Positions 42,742 to 51,059 of a stretch of DNA of 64,000 bases are shown here, piece by piece (the first letter of the stretch is position 1; every line of letters begins with the position of its first letter). Both the position numbers and the translations under genes were made by a program. This DNA is from Kitasatospora sp. SolWspMP-SS2h. Lineage in GTDB: Bacteria; Actinomycetota; Actinomycetes; Streptomycetales; Streptomycetaceae. The notes below the pieces were generated by a model. That model was not told where the DNA came from and did no database searches. It saw only the letters and a program-made list of their open reading frames with translations. The DNA lies in the NCBI RefSeq assembly GCF_003259315.1, contig NZ_QLLT01000016.1, positions 42,288-106,287 of the forward strand, read 5' to 3'.

Positions 42742-44172
42742 ATGACCGACGACCGGGAGCACACCAGCAGCATGGGCACGACCCTCGCGCAGAAGACCTG
42801 GCAGCAGCACGTCGTCCGGCGCCAGCCGGCCGGCGACGACCTCCTCTACATCGACCTCCAGCTGCTGCACGAGGTGAACACCCCGCAGGCCTTCGACCGA
42901 CTGCGGGCGGCCGGCCGCAAGGTCCGCCGGCCCGACCTCAACCTGGGCACCGAGGACCACAACACCCCGACGCTCGCCCTGGACCGCCTGATCACCGACC
43001 CGAACGGGCGCCGGCAGAGCGAGCTGATGCGCGCCAACTGCGCCGAGTTCGGCATCCCGCTGCACCGGCTGGGCGACCCGCAGCAGGGCATCGTGCACGT
43101 CATCGCGCCCGAACTCGGCCTGGTCCGGCCCGGGATGACGATCGTCTGCTGCGACTCGCACACCACCACGCTCGGCGCCTTCGGCGCGCTGGCCTTCGGC
43201 ATCGGGGCCAGCCAGGTGGAGCACGTGCTGGCCACCCAGACCCTGCCGATGCGGCCGATGAAGGACATGTCGGTGACCGTCACCGGCACCCTGCCCGCCG
43301 GGGTCACCGCGAAGGACCTGGTGCTCGCGCTGATCGCCGAGATCGGCACCGCGGGCGGCCAGGGCCACATCATCGAGTACCGCGGCGAGGCGATCACCGC
43401 GCTCTCGATGGAGGCCCGGATGACGCTGTGCAACATGTCCGTCGAGGCCGGCTCCCGGGCCGGGCTGATCGCCCCCGACGAGACCACCCTGGCCTACCTG
43501 CGCCGGTGCCCCGGCCTGCCGCAGGGCGCGGAGTGGGACGCCGAGGTCGCGCACTGGATGTCGCTGCGCACCGACCCGGACGCGGTCTTCGACCGGGAGG
43601 TGGTGATCGACGCCACCACCCTGAGCCCGTACGTGTCCTGGGGCACCAACCCGGCCCAGAGCGTCCCGCTGGACGGCGCGGTGCCCGACCCGGCCGGCTT
43701 CGCCACCGCGGAGGAGCGGACGGCGGCCGAACGGGCCCTAGCGTACATGGACCTGGCGCCCGGCACCGCGATGCGCGACGTCCCCGTCGACACCGTCTTC
43801 ATCGGCTCCTGCACCAACAGCCGGATCGAGGACCTGCGGGCCGCCGCCCAGGTGCTGTCCGGCCGCAGGGTCGCCGACGGCCTGCACCTGATGATCGTCC
43901 CCGGCTCGGCGCAGGTCCGCCGGCAGGCCGTCGAGGAGGGCCTGGACCGGGTGTTCGCCGAGGCGGGCGCCGACTTCCGGGCCGGGGCGGGCTGTTCGAT
44001 GTGCGCCGCGCTCAACGAGGACCGGCTGCTGCCCGGGCAGCGCGCCGCCTCCACCAACAACCGCAACTTCGAGGGCCGGCAGGGCAAGGGCTCGCGCACC
44101 CACATCGTCTCGCCGCCGGTCGCCGCCGCCACCGCCGTGGCCGGCCGGCTCGCCTCCCCCGCCGACCTCTGA
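42742..44172 (+). CDS. LeuC-like isomerase large subunit (aconitase superfamily)
   Basis: 476 residues. It has the [4Fe-4S] ligands typical of the family (VFIGSCTNSRIEDLRAA and AGCSMCAALNEDRL), the substrate motifs VCCDSHTTTLGAFGALAFGIG and STNNRNFEGRQGKG, and the entry GTTLAQKTWQQHVV. The ATG at 42772 (M11) matches the usual LeuC start; 42742 is the first ATG. With LeuD-like it would isomerise the tertiary alcohol made by the synthase at 37311. A duplicate of leucine biosynthesis inside a biosynthetic block suggests a different substrate. Confidence 0.93.
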   Translation: MTDDREHTSSMGTTLAQKTWQQHVVRRQPAGDDLLYIDLQLLHEVNTPQAFDRLRAAGRKVRRPDLNLGTEDHNTPTLALDRLITDPNGRRQSELMRANCAEFGIPLHRLGDPQQGIVHVIAPELGLVRPGMTIVCCDSHTTTLGAFGALAFGIGASQVEHVLATQTLPMRPMKDMSVTVTGTLPAGVTAKDLVLALIAEIGTAGGQGHIIEYRGEAITALSMEARMTLCNMSVEAGSRAGLIAPDETTLAYLRRCPGLPQGAEWDAEVAHWMSLRTDPDAVFDREVVIDATTLSPYVSWGTNPAQSVPLDGAVPDPAGFATAEERTAAERALAYMDLAPGTAMRDVPVDTVFIGSCTNSRIEDLRAAAQVLSGRRVADGLHLMIVPGSAQVRRQAVEEGLDRVFAEAGADFRAGAGCSMCAALNEDRLLPGQRAASTNNRNFEGRQGKGSRTHIVSPPVAAATAVAGRLASPADL

Positions 44173-44181
44173 GGAACCGTC

Positions 44182-44769
44182 ATGGAGAAGTTCACCGTCC
44201 ACCGCGGCACCGCGGTGCCGCTGCGCCGCAGCGACGTCGACACCGACCAGATCATCCCGGTCCGGTTCTGCGCCAGCACGGACCGTGACGGCCACGCCGA
44301 CGCCCTGTTCGCCGACTGGCGCGACGACCCCGGCTTCGTGCTCAACCGGCCCGAGCACCGGGGCGCCACCATCCTGCTCGCGGGCAACGACTTCGGCACC
44401 GGCTCGTCCCGCGAGTACGCGGTCTGGGCGCTCCAGGACTACGGCTTCCGGGTCGTGGTCGCCCCCCGCTACGGCGACATCTTCCGCGGGAACTCGCTGA
44501 TGAACGGCCTGCTGACGATCGTCCTGCCGAGCGCCGTCGTCACCGGGCTGTGGGAGGCGGTCGAGGCCGACCCGGCGGTCCCGCTCGTCGTCGACCTGGA
44601 GGCGCTGGAACTGCGCTGCGGCGACCGGGTCCACCCGTTCGAACTGGACGCGGAGGCCCGGGACCGGCTGCTGGCCGGCCTGGACCCGATCGACGCGACG
44701 CTGCGTGACGAGAACGAGATCGAGGCGTACGAGAAGAACCGGCGACCGGCCCTCCCGACCACCTGTTGA
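44182..44769 (+). CDS. LeuD-like isomerase small subunit
   Basis: 195 residues. It has TAVPLRRSDVDTDQIIPVRF at the start, FGTGSSREYAVWAL with the swivelling-domain Ser/Arg, and PRYGDIFRGNSLMNGLL. It starts 9 bases after the large subunit and forms a heterodimer with it. The small-subunit loop decides substrate choice between isopropylmalate and homologues, but the residues here do not allow a firm call. Confidence 0.93.
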   Translation: MEKFTVHRGTAVPLRRSDVDTDQIIPVRFCASTDRDGHADALFADWRDDPGFVLNRPEHRGATILLAGNDFGTGSSREYAVWALQDYGFRVVVAPRYGDIFRGNSLMNGLLTIVLPSAVVTGLWEAVEADPAVPLVVDLEALELRCGDRVHPFELDAEARDRLLAGLDPIDATLRDENEIEAYEKNRRPALPTTC

Positions 44770-44833
44770 CGTTGCCGAAGTGCGCGAAAGCGCCATAGCC
44801 GATCATTTCCCGTGGGAATTCACAAAATACTCA

Positions 44834-44856
44834 CGACAACAGAACGACAGTTGTCG
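44834..44856. promoter_or_regulatory. Inverted repeat upstream of the LysR gene (possible LTTR box)
   Basis: CGACAAC (44834-44840) and GTTGTCG (44850-44856) form a perfect 7-bp dyad with a 9-base spacer, 75 bases before the GTG start of the LysR gene. A nearby imperfect palindrome TTCCCGTGGGAA lies about 20 bases upstream. LysR-type proteins bind such dyads, usually with a T-N11-A core, to control themselves and neighbours. Confidence 0.5.
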
Positions 44857-44931
44857 CCATTTTCGAACATGCTAGGGTCGGACGACCTGGCAGCACCGCC
44901 CTGCTGCTGACACGGGAACGGGGGCCCGGAC

Positions 44932-45879
44932 GTGAAACTGTCCCAGTGCGCCGCCTTTGTGGCAGTCGTGGACACCGGGAGTTTCACCGGTGCCGCGAGA
45001 GCGCTGGGAATCAGCCAGTCCGCGGTCAGCCACGCGATTGCCGGCCTAGAGTCGGAACTCGGCGTCGGCCTCATGCACCGCGACCGCAAAGGCATCGAAC
45101 TGACCGATTCCGGACACCGGGTGCTCACCCACGCCCGGGCCGTCATGCTCCATTCCGAGCAGATGCGCAACGTGGCCGGGAGCGCGGCCAGGGAGCCCTC
45201 CGGCCGCATAAGGATAGGAACCAGCCAGAGTTTCGCCTGCCGCCTGCTCCCGGCCCTGATGACGGAATTCCGCGGCCGCTACCCGGAGCTCGAAATCGAG
45301 CTGAAGGAGGGGCCCGACCTCCGGATCTCCGAGTGGCTGCGCGGGTACGCCGTCGACGTGGGCATCGTGACCCTCCCCAAGCGGGACCTCAAGACCCACC
45401 CGCTGCTGGAGGACCAGCTGTACGCGGTGCTGCCGGCCCGGCACCGGCTCAGGTCCGCGGCGGGCGTCCGCATCCTGCAACTGGCCGACGAACCCCTGCT
45501 GATGCCGCACGGCGACACCGAGGGGCTGGTCCGCTCGCTGTTCCGCGCGGTGGGCCTGGAGCCGAACGTCTCCTACCGGGTCCAGAACCTGAACACCCTG
45601 CTGGCGATGGTGGCCGAGGGCCACGGGGTGACGGTGCTGCCCTCGCTCGCCATGCTCCCGATGTCCCCGGCCCTGCGCGCGGTGCCGCTGGCCCCGGCCG
45701 TCCGGCGCAAGCTCGCGATCGGGATCAGCCCGCTGGTGCGCAACTTCCAGGCGGTGTCCGCCTTCGTCTCGACCGCCCGGGCCCTGGCCGGCAACCGCGA
45801 CTGGACGCTGCCCCCGGGCACCGTCGGCGTCGGCCCGCAGAACACCGCCCGCCCGATGGGCGTGGTGCGCGTCCCGTGA
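44932..45879 (+). CDS. LysR family transcriptional regulator
   Basis: 315 residues. The N-terminal helix-turn-helix is classical (FVAVVDTGSFTGAARALGISQSAVSHAIAGLE begins at residue 9) and is followed by a substrate-binding domain (RIRIGTSQSFACRLLPALM). GTG start. It lies downstream of the LeuD-like gene with a 162-base gap holding a dyad, and converges on the dehydrogenase E2 gene. It probably regulates the second biosynthetic block in response to an intermediate. Confidence 0.93.
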   Translation: MKLSQCAAFVAVVDTGSFTGAARALGISQSAVSHAIAGLESELGVGLMHRDRKGIELTDSGHRVLTHARAVMLHSEQMRNVAGSAAREPSGRIRIGTSQSFACRLLPALMTEFRGRYPELEIELKEGPDLRISEWLRGYAVDVGIVTLPKRDLKTHPLLEDQLYAVLPARHRLRSAAGVRILQLADEPLLMPHGDTEGLVRSLFRAVGLEPNVSYRVQNLNTLLAMVAEGHGVTVLPSLAMLPMSPALRAVPLAPAVRRKLAIGISPLVRNFQAVSAFVSTARALAGNRDWTLPPGTVGVGPQNTARPMGVVRVP

Positions 45880-45890
45880 ACCCGCCCGAC

Positions 45891-45921
45891 GGGCCCCGCT
45901 CCGGCGTCCGGAACGGGGCCC
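45891..45921. terminator. Bidirectional hairpin between convergent LysR and E2 genes
   Basis: GGGCCCCGCTCCGG (45891-45904) is complementary, with one mismatch, to CCGGAACGGGGCCC (45908-45921), with a 3-base loop. It sits between the stop of the LysR gene and the stop of the E2 gene, where a shared terminator is expected. No T run is present, as is common in this GC range. Confidence 0.6.
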
Positions 45922-45937
45922 GCGGGCGCGGGGCGGC

Positions 45938-47362
45938 TCAGCCCCAGGTGAGCAGGCGCTTCGGGTGCTCCAGGACGGCGGCCACGTCCGCCAGCACCCT
46001 GGAGCCCAACTCGCCGTCGACCAGCCGGTGGTCGAAGGAGAGCGCCAGCGTGACGACCTGCCGGGGCACCACCTCGCCCTTGTGCACCCGGGGCCGGAGC
46101 CGGATCGCGCCGACCGCCAGGGCGGCCGACTCCCCCGGGCTCAGGATCGGGGTGCCGGTGTCCACGCCGAAGGCCCCGAGGTCGGTGACCGTGACGGTGC
46201 CGCCGAGCAGGTCCGCCGGGTCGGTGCGGCCCTCGCGGGCCGCCCCGGCCAGCTCCTCCAGCGCCCCCGCCAGCTCGGGCAGCGTCCTGGCCTGGGCGTC
46301 CTTGACGTTCGGGACCACCCGGCCGTCCGGCGAGCCGAGCACGAGGCCCAGGTTGACCGCCCGCCGGTGGACGATCTCCTGGCGCTCCTCGTCCCAGGCG
46401 GCGTTGATCTCCGGGTGGCGGCGCACCGCGGTCAGCAGCGCCCGCACCACCAGCAGCAGCGGCGTCACCCGCAGCCCGGCCAGCTCCGGGTCCCGCCGCA
46501 TCCGGTCGGCCAGCTTCACCGTCCGGGTCACGTCGACCGTGGCGAACTCGGTGACGTGCGGGGCCGTGAAGGCGCTGGCGACGGCCGCCCGCGCCGCGGC
46601 CAGGCGGGCACCCGTCACCGGCACCCGGCGGTCCCCGGGCGCCGCCGGGACGGCCTGGGTCCGGGCCGCCGGAACGGCCTGGGCCGGAGCCGCCGGAGCC
46701 GCCTGGACCACCTGAGCCGTCGGAGCGGCCGGAGCCGCCTCGACGGCGGTGGTGACGGCCGTGGCGGCGGCGGTGACGGCGGCCTCGGCCGCCGCCCGCA
46801 CGTCCTCCCGGCTGACCGTCCCGTGGACGCCGGTCGGGGGCACCGTCCGCAGGTCGATCCCGAGGTCCTTGGCGAGCTTGCGGACCGGGGGCTTGGCCCG
46901 GGGCCGCTCCGGACGCGCGGTGCCCGCCGGGGCCCCGCCCGCCGGCCGCCGCTCGGCCTGCGGTCGCTCGGCCTGCGGTCGCCCGGTCTGCGGGCGCCGT
47001 CGGGCGGTCCCCGAGGGTGCGACCCCGTAGCCGACCAGGACCGGCTGCCGGGCCGGGGCCGGAGCGTCGGCGGCCGGAGCGTCGGCGGCCGGGGCGGCGT
47101 CCGCGGGCGCGGTGTCCACCAGGATGATCACCGCGCCGACGTCGACCGTGCTGCCCTCCGGGTGGCGCAGCTCGCTGACCACGCCGGTGAAGGGGATGGG
47201 CAGTTCGACCGCCGCCTTGGCGGTCTCCACCTCGCAGACCGGCTGGCCGTCGACCACGGCGTCACCGACCCGCACGTACCACTTGAGGATCTCCGCCTCG
47301 GCGAGGCCCTCGCCGACGTCGGGCATCGCGAACTCGCGGAAGCGCTGGGTGGTCTTCGTCAT
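45938..47362 (-). CDS. 2-oxoacid dehydrogenase E2 component (dihydrolipoyl acyltransferase)
   Basis: 474 residues with a lipoyl domain (MPDVGEGLAEAEILKW; lipoyl lysine in EVETAKAAVELP), a long Ala/Pro/Gln-rich linker, an E1/E3-binding domain (KPPVRKLAKDLGIDLRTVPP) and the catalytic domain ending SFDHRLVDGELGS. It transfers the acyl group from E1 to CoA. It is co-operonic with both E1 subunits. The linkers are unusually repetitive (VQAAPAAPAQAVPAARTQ). Branched-chain type is most likely; no E3 gene is present here. Confidence 0.92.
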   Translation of the reverse strand: MTKTTQRFREFAMPDVGEGLAEAEILKWYVRVGDAVVDGQPVCEVETAKAAVELPIPFTGVVSELRHPEGSTVDVGAVIILVDTAPADAAPAADAPAADAPAPARQPVLVGYGVAPSGTARRRPQTGRPQAERPQAERRPAGGAPAGTARPERPRAKPPVRKLAKDLGIDLRTVPPTGVHGTVSREDVRAAAEAAVTAAATAVTTAVEAAPAAPTAQVVQAAPAAPAQAVPAARTQAVPAAPGDRRVPVTGARLAAARAAVASAFTAPHVTEFATVDVTRTVKLADRMRRDPELAGLRVTPLLLVVRALLTAVRRHPEINAAWDEERQEIVHRRAVNLGLVLGSPDGRVVPNVKDAQARTLPELAGALEELAGAAREGRTDPADLLGGTVTVTDLGAFGVDTGTPILSPGESAALAVGAIRLRPRVHKGEVVPRQVVTLALSFDHRLVDGELGSRVLADVAAVLEHPKRLLTWG

Positions 47363-47374
47363 CGGGCCGCCCCC

Positions 47375-48355
47375 TCAGTAGGAGAGCGAGCGGTCGACGG
47401 CCAGCAGCACCCGGTCGATGTTGGGGAGGTACTCCTCCTCCAGCCGGGCCGGCGGGTAGGGCGCGTGGTAGCCGCCGACCCGCAGGATGGGCGACTCCAG
47501 GGAGTAGAAGCAGCGCTCCTGGATGCGCGCGGCGACCTCCGCCCCGGGGCCGGTGAAGACCGGTGCCTCGTGCACCACGATCAGCCGGCCGGTCTTCTCC
47601 ACCGAGGTCTGCACGGTGTCGAAGTCGATCGGCGAGAGCGAGCGCAGGTCCACCACCTCGAGGGAGCGGCCCTCCTCGGCGGCGACCTCGGCGGCCTCCA
47701 GCGCGAGCTTCACCATCGGGCCGTAGGCGACGACGGTCAGGTCGCCGCCCTCCCGGACCACGTGCGCCCGGTGCAGGGGCAGCGCGGGGGCCGAGAGGTC
47801 CACCTCGGACTTGTCCCAGTAGCGCCGCTTCGGCTCCAGGAAGATGACCGGGTCGTCGCTCTCGATCGCCTGGCGGAGCATCCAGTACCCGTCCGAGGCG
47901 TTCGACGGCGAGACCACCTTGAGGCCCGCGGTGTGCATGAAGTACGCCTCGGGGGACTCGCTGTGGTGCTCGATCGCGCCGATGCCGCCGCCGTAGGGCA
48001 TCCGCACCACCACCGGCAGCTTCACCTTGCCCAGCGAGCGGGCGTGCATCTTGGCGAGCTGGGTGACGATCTGGTTGAACGCCGGGAAGACGAAGCCGTC
48101 GAACTGGATCTCGACGACCGGGCGGAACCCGCGCAGGGCCAGGCCGATCGAGGTGCCGACGATGCCGGACTCGGCGAGCGGCGAGTCGGTGACCCGGTCC
48201 TCGCCGAAGTCCTTCTGCAGGCCGTCGGTGATCCGGAAGACGCCGCCGAGCCGGCCGACGTCCTCGCCCTGGATGAGGACCTTGGGGTCGTCCTCCAGCG
48301 ACGTGCGCAGCGCCTCGTTGAGGGCCTTGGCCAGTGACAGGGTGGTGGTGGTCAC
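47375..48355 (-). CDS. 2-oxoacid dehydrogenase E1 beta subunit
   Basis: 326 residues of the transketolase-like family: VLIQGEDVGRLGGVFRIT, LAESGIVGTSIGLALRGFRP and GGGIGAIEHHSESPEAYFMH are characteristic of BkdB/PdhB. GTG start one base after the E1 alpha stop. It forms the thiamine-diphosphate site with E1 alpha and decarboxylates a 2-oxo acid. The E2 gene follows after 12 bases. Confidence 0.93.
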   Translation of the reverse strand: MTTTTLSLAKALNEALRTSLEDDPKVLIQGEDVGRLGGVFRITDGLQKDFGEDRVTDSPLAESGIVGTSIGLALRGFRPVVEIQFDGFVFPAFNQIVTQLAKMHARSLGKVKLPVVVRMPYGGGIGAIEHHSESPEAYFMHTAGLKVVSPSNASDGYWMLRQAIESDDPVIFLEPKRRYWDKSEVDLSAPALPLHRAHVVREGGDLTVVAYGPMVKLALEAAEVAAEEGRSLEVVDLRSLSPIDFDTVQTSVEKTGRLIVVHEAPVFTGPGAEVAARIQERCFYSLESPILRVGGYHAPYPPARLEEEYLPNIDRVLLAVDRSLSY

Positions 48356-48356
48356 C

Positions 48357-49490
48357 TCAGTTCCCCTCCTCGAACGCGGCCTGGTACGCGGCGAATTCGG
48401 TCCGCTCCTCGTCGACGAGGGCGTGCGGTCCGGCGTAGACGTGCGCGAAGACCGCGTCGGTGTCCGGGTCGGGCATGCTGCGGACGCCCTCGCGGACCCG
48501 CGCGGCCAGCTCCTCGGCCTCCCGGTCGACCTGCGCGAAGTACTCCTCGTCGGCCTGGCCGCTGGTGGTGAGGTAGGTGCGCAGGCGGCGGATCGGGTCC
48601 TTGGCCTCCCACTCCTGCCGCAGCGAGCTCTCCCGGTAGCGGGTGGGGTCGTCGGAGGTGGCGTGCGGCCCCATCCGGAAGGTGAACGCCTCGATCAGCA
48701 TCGGGCCCTGGCCGGAGCGGGCCCGCTCCAGCGCGGCCCTGGTGACCGCGAGGCAGGCCAGCACGTCGTTGCCGTCCACCCGGACGCCCTCGAAGTCCCA
48801 GCCCGCGGCGCGCCGGTAGATCGGCGTGCGGGTCTGCTTCTCGGTGGGGGTGGAGATCGCCCACTGGTTGTTCTGGCAGAAGAACACGATCGGGGCGTTG
48901 TAGACCGAGGCGAAGGTGAAGGCCTCGGCCACGTCGCCCTGGCTGGAGGCGCCGTCGCCGAAGTAGGAGAGCACCGCGGCGTCCGCGCCCTCCTTGGCGA
49001 TGCCCATCGCGTAGCCGGTGGCGTGCAGCAGCGGGGGGCCGATCACGATGGTGTAGAGGTGGAAGTTGTTCTCGTTCGGGTCCCAGCCGCCGTGGTTCAC
49101 GCCGCGGAACATCCCGAGCAGGTTCAGCGGGTCGACGCCGCGGGTCCAGGCCACGCCGTGCTCGCGGTAGCAGGGGAAGACGTAGTCGTCCGGCCGGGTC
49201 GCCCGGCCCGAGCCGATCTGGGCGGCCTCCTGGCCGAGCATCGGGGCCCACAGGCCCAGCTCGCCCTGGCGCTGCAAGGTGACCGCTTCGGTGTCGAACC
49301 GCCGGGTCATCGTCATGTCCCGGTACAGTCCGCGCAGTTCCTCCGCCGACAGGTCCACCGAGTACCGGGGGTCCTCGACCCGTTCGCCGTCGGGGGTGAG
49401 GAGTTGAACCATCTCGGGGTCGCTGGGCCTGCTGTCGGCCGCCTTCCCCCGAGCGGGCCGGGACCTGCCCGTCTTGCCCTGTGCTACCAC
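48357..49490 (-). CDS. 2-oxoacid dehydrogenase E1 alpha subunit
   Basis: 377 residues. The thiamine-diphosphate motif is GDGASSQGDVAEAFTFASVYN ending in NNQWAIS; LQRQGELGLW and YREHGVAW are typical of Bkd/PdhA-like subunits of Streptomyces. GTG start at 49490 with AAGGAG 6 bases upstream, preferred over longer frames whose extra residues have no family match. It would supply a branched or homologated acyl-CoA, possibly a starter for the chain builder at 9.6-25 kb (inference). Confidence 0.9.
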   Translation of the reverse strand: MVAQGKTGRSRPARGKAADSRPSDPEMVQLLTPDGERVEDPRYSVDLSAEELRGLYRDMTMTRRFDTEAVTLQRQGELGLWAPMLGQEAAQIGSGRATRPDDYVFPCYREHGVAWTRGVDPLNLLGMFRGVNHGGWDPNENNFHLYTIVIGPPLLHATGYAMGIAKEGADAAVLSYFGDGASSQGDVAEAFTFASVYNAPIVFFCQNNQWAISTPTEKQTRTPIYRRAAGWDFEGVRVDGNDVLACLAVTRAALERARSGQGPMLIEAFTFRMGPHATSDDPTRYRESSLRQEWEAKDPIRRLRTYLTTSGQADEEYFAQVDREAEELAARVREGVRSMPDPDTDAVFAHVYAGPHALVDEERTEFAAYQAAFEEGN

Positions 49491-49742
49491 GTGTGCTCCT
49501 TCGTCTGTCCGACAACGGGATCGGCCGGTGTCGGGAGTTCCCTGCCGCCGGCAGGGAGGGGTATCCCCTGCGCCTGCGCGGCGCACGGGATGTGCGCGCC
49601 GGGACCGGGCCAGGGGTGACGATGTCCCTGGCGACCGGTGTTTCTCGGCCCGCCCTTCGGCGCACCGACAGTATCCGAATCCCCTTGAGCACCACAGTTT
49701 TGCGCTGGGTCCAGCCGCGGGTGCCCGGGACACCCGTCACCG

Positions 49743-49767
49743 TACCCCCCGGGTATCGCCCGGGGTA
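49743..49767. promoter_or_regulatory. Inverted repeat in the divergent promoter region
   Basis: TACCCCCCGGG and CCCGGGGTA are complementary apart from one bulged C, with a TATCG centre. Position between divergent genes suggests an operator rather than a terminator. The binding protein is unknown; the LysR and SARP regulators of this window are candidates. Confidence 0.4.
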
Positions 49768-49789
49768 AGAGTCGAAATGCGCCTTTGCA

Positions 49790-49807
49790 CCACCCCTTTC
49801 GGGGTGG
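49790..49807. promoter_or_regulatory. Second inverted repeat in the divergent promoter region
   Basis: CCACCCC and GGGGTGG form a perfect 7-bp dyad around a TTTC centre, with outer GCA/TGC and GCGC/GCGC pairs extending the symmetry. It is 23 bases from the first dyad. It could be an operator half or a 5' leader hairpin for the forward gene. Confidence 0.4.
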
Positions 49808-49973
49808 AATGCGCGTCGGCTCAACTTAAGTGGAGTTCCGACCACCGCGATGGCGGAGGCGAGTTCGGCGGACTCCGCCGTCCGGCCGATTCCCCGCGCG
49901 CGGGGCCGGGCGAGACTGGCAGCGCGCACGGTCCCACGCGCCCAAAAAGATTCGTCCAGAGGGAGAGACCGCA

Positions 49974-50987
49974 ATGCAACCGCTGTACACGATGACCGAC
50001 GCCGAACGCGAGGAGCTGTTCGAGGTCCTGGCCACCGTCGACAAGCAGCCGTACCGCGACTATCTCGCCTTCTCCGCCGCCGTGCACGACCTGATCGACC
50101 GCGGCGAGGTGCCGGCCTTCTTCACCGAGGTCTGCGAGCGCATCCGGCTCGACCGGGAATCCGGCACCGCGGTCGCCCACGTCCTGCGCAACTGCCCGCT
50201 CGACCGGGAGATACCCGAGCTCGACCTGGACGACCCGATCGCGGACAAGCACGCGAAGAAGACCACCTTCGTCTCCGAGGCGTTCCTGGCGCTGTTCGGC
50301 CACCTGGTCCGCACGCCGCTGCTCTCCTACGGCACCCGCTTCAACGGCGACTTCTTCGTCGACGTGATCGCCATCAACCGCTACAGCGGCCTGCAGACCG
50401 GCTTCAGCGACAGCGAGCTGGTCTTCCACAACGACCGCACCGCGCACCCGGTCCGCGCCGACTACATCTCCCTGCTCGGCATGCGCTGCCCCGACCGCGA
50501 CTACATCTACACCGGCTTCGTCGACGGCCGGAAGCTGCTGGCGAACCTCACCCCGGAGCAGCAGGACGTGCTGCGGCAGCCGTACTTCGTCACCCCGTAC
50601 GACGTGCTCTCCCGCGACAACAACGGCGACCTGTCCGTCTCGGACGTGCACGCCGTCCTGGAGAACGAGCACAGCTTCCGCTACCTCGACACCACCACGA
50701 CCGTCACCCCCGACGCCCCGCCGCAGGCCATCGTCGCCCTGCTGGCCCTGAAGAACGCGCTGGTCCGCGCGGACAAGACCCGGCACCGCATCCTCACCGG
50801 CGACCTGTTCACCTTCGCCAACCAGGACGGCCTGCACAGCCGGGACAAGATGGAGATCAACGACCCCGAGGCCGCCCGCCGCCGCTGGCTGCTCAAGTCC
50901 TACGCCTTCCGCGACCAGGCCGCCTCCGACCGGCACGCCGACCGCTGGATCGACGGCGTGCCCGGCCGGGTCGGCGACGGCACCTGA
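49974..50987 (+). CDS. Fe(II)/2-oxoglutarate-dependent oxygenase (clavaminate synthase / AsnO-like)
   Basis: 337 residues. The metal site is VFHNDRTAHP (His-x-Asp; most AsnO/VioC relatives have His-x-Glu) and the distal His is in NQDGLHSRDKM; Arg of RRRWLLKSYAFRD should bind 2-oxoglutarate. Enzymes of this group hydroxylate or desaturate free or carrier-bound basic and polar amino acids. The ATG at 49974 follows GGGAGAG. It starts the oxygenase-cupin-MFS gene group and probably acts on the amino acid made by the block. Confidence 0.85.
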   Translation: MQPLYTMTDAEREELFEVLATVDKQPYRDYLAFSAAVHDLIDRGEVPAFFTEVCERIRLDRESGTAVAHVLRNCPLDREIPELDLDDPIADKHAKKTTFVSEAFLALFGHLVRTPLLSYGTRFNGDFFVDVIAINRYSGLQTGFSDSELVFHNDRTAHPVRADYISLLGMRCPDRDYIYTGFVDGRKLLANLTPEQQDVLRQPYFVTPYDVLSRDNNGDLSVSDVHAVLENEHSFRYLDTTTTVTPDAPPQAIVALLALKNALVRADKTRHRILTGDLFTFANQDGLHSRDKMEINDPEAARRRWLLKSYAFRDQAASDRHADRWIDGVPGRVGDGT

Positions 50988-51059
50988 TCCCGCCCGGCTA
51001 CGCCTGATCGACCGTCAGACCACTTCCCCAGCCAACGACTTCACCGGGAGACCGCGCAG

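Larger units (their letters stand above)
49491..49973. other. Divergent intergenic region with two inverted repeats
   Basis: 483 bases between the E1 alpha gene (reverse) and the oxygenase gene (forward). TACCCCCCGGG/CCCGGGGTA (49743-49767) and CCACCCC/GGGGTGG (49790-49807) form two adjacent dyads in its middle. Promoters for both directions must lie here. I see no ORF with convincing start and codon pattern. Confidence 0.6.

Noticed and set aside
44182..44769. LeuC/LeuD-like genes as the strain's ordinary leucine pathway
   Set aside because: Not excluded, but they sit with a FAD protein and a LysR regulator opposite a homocitrate-synthase-like operon, and no leuB is present, which fits a dedicated pathway better.
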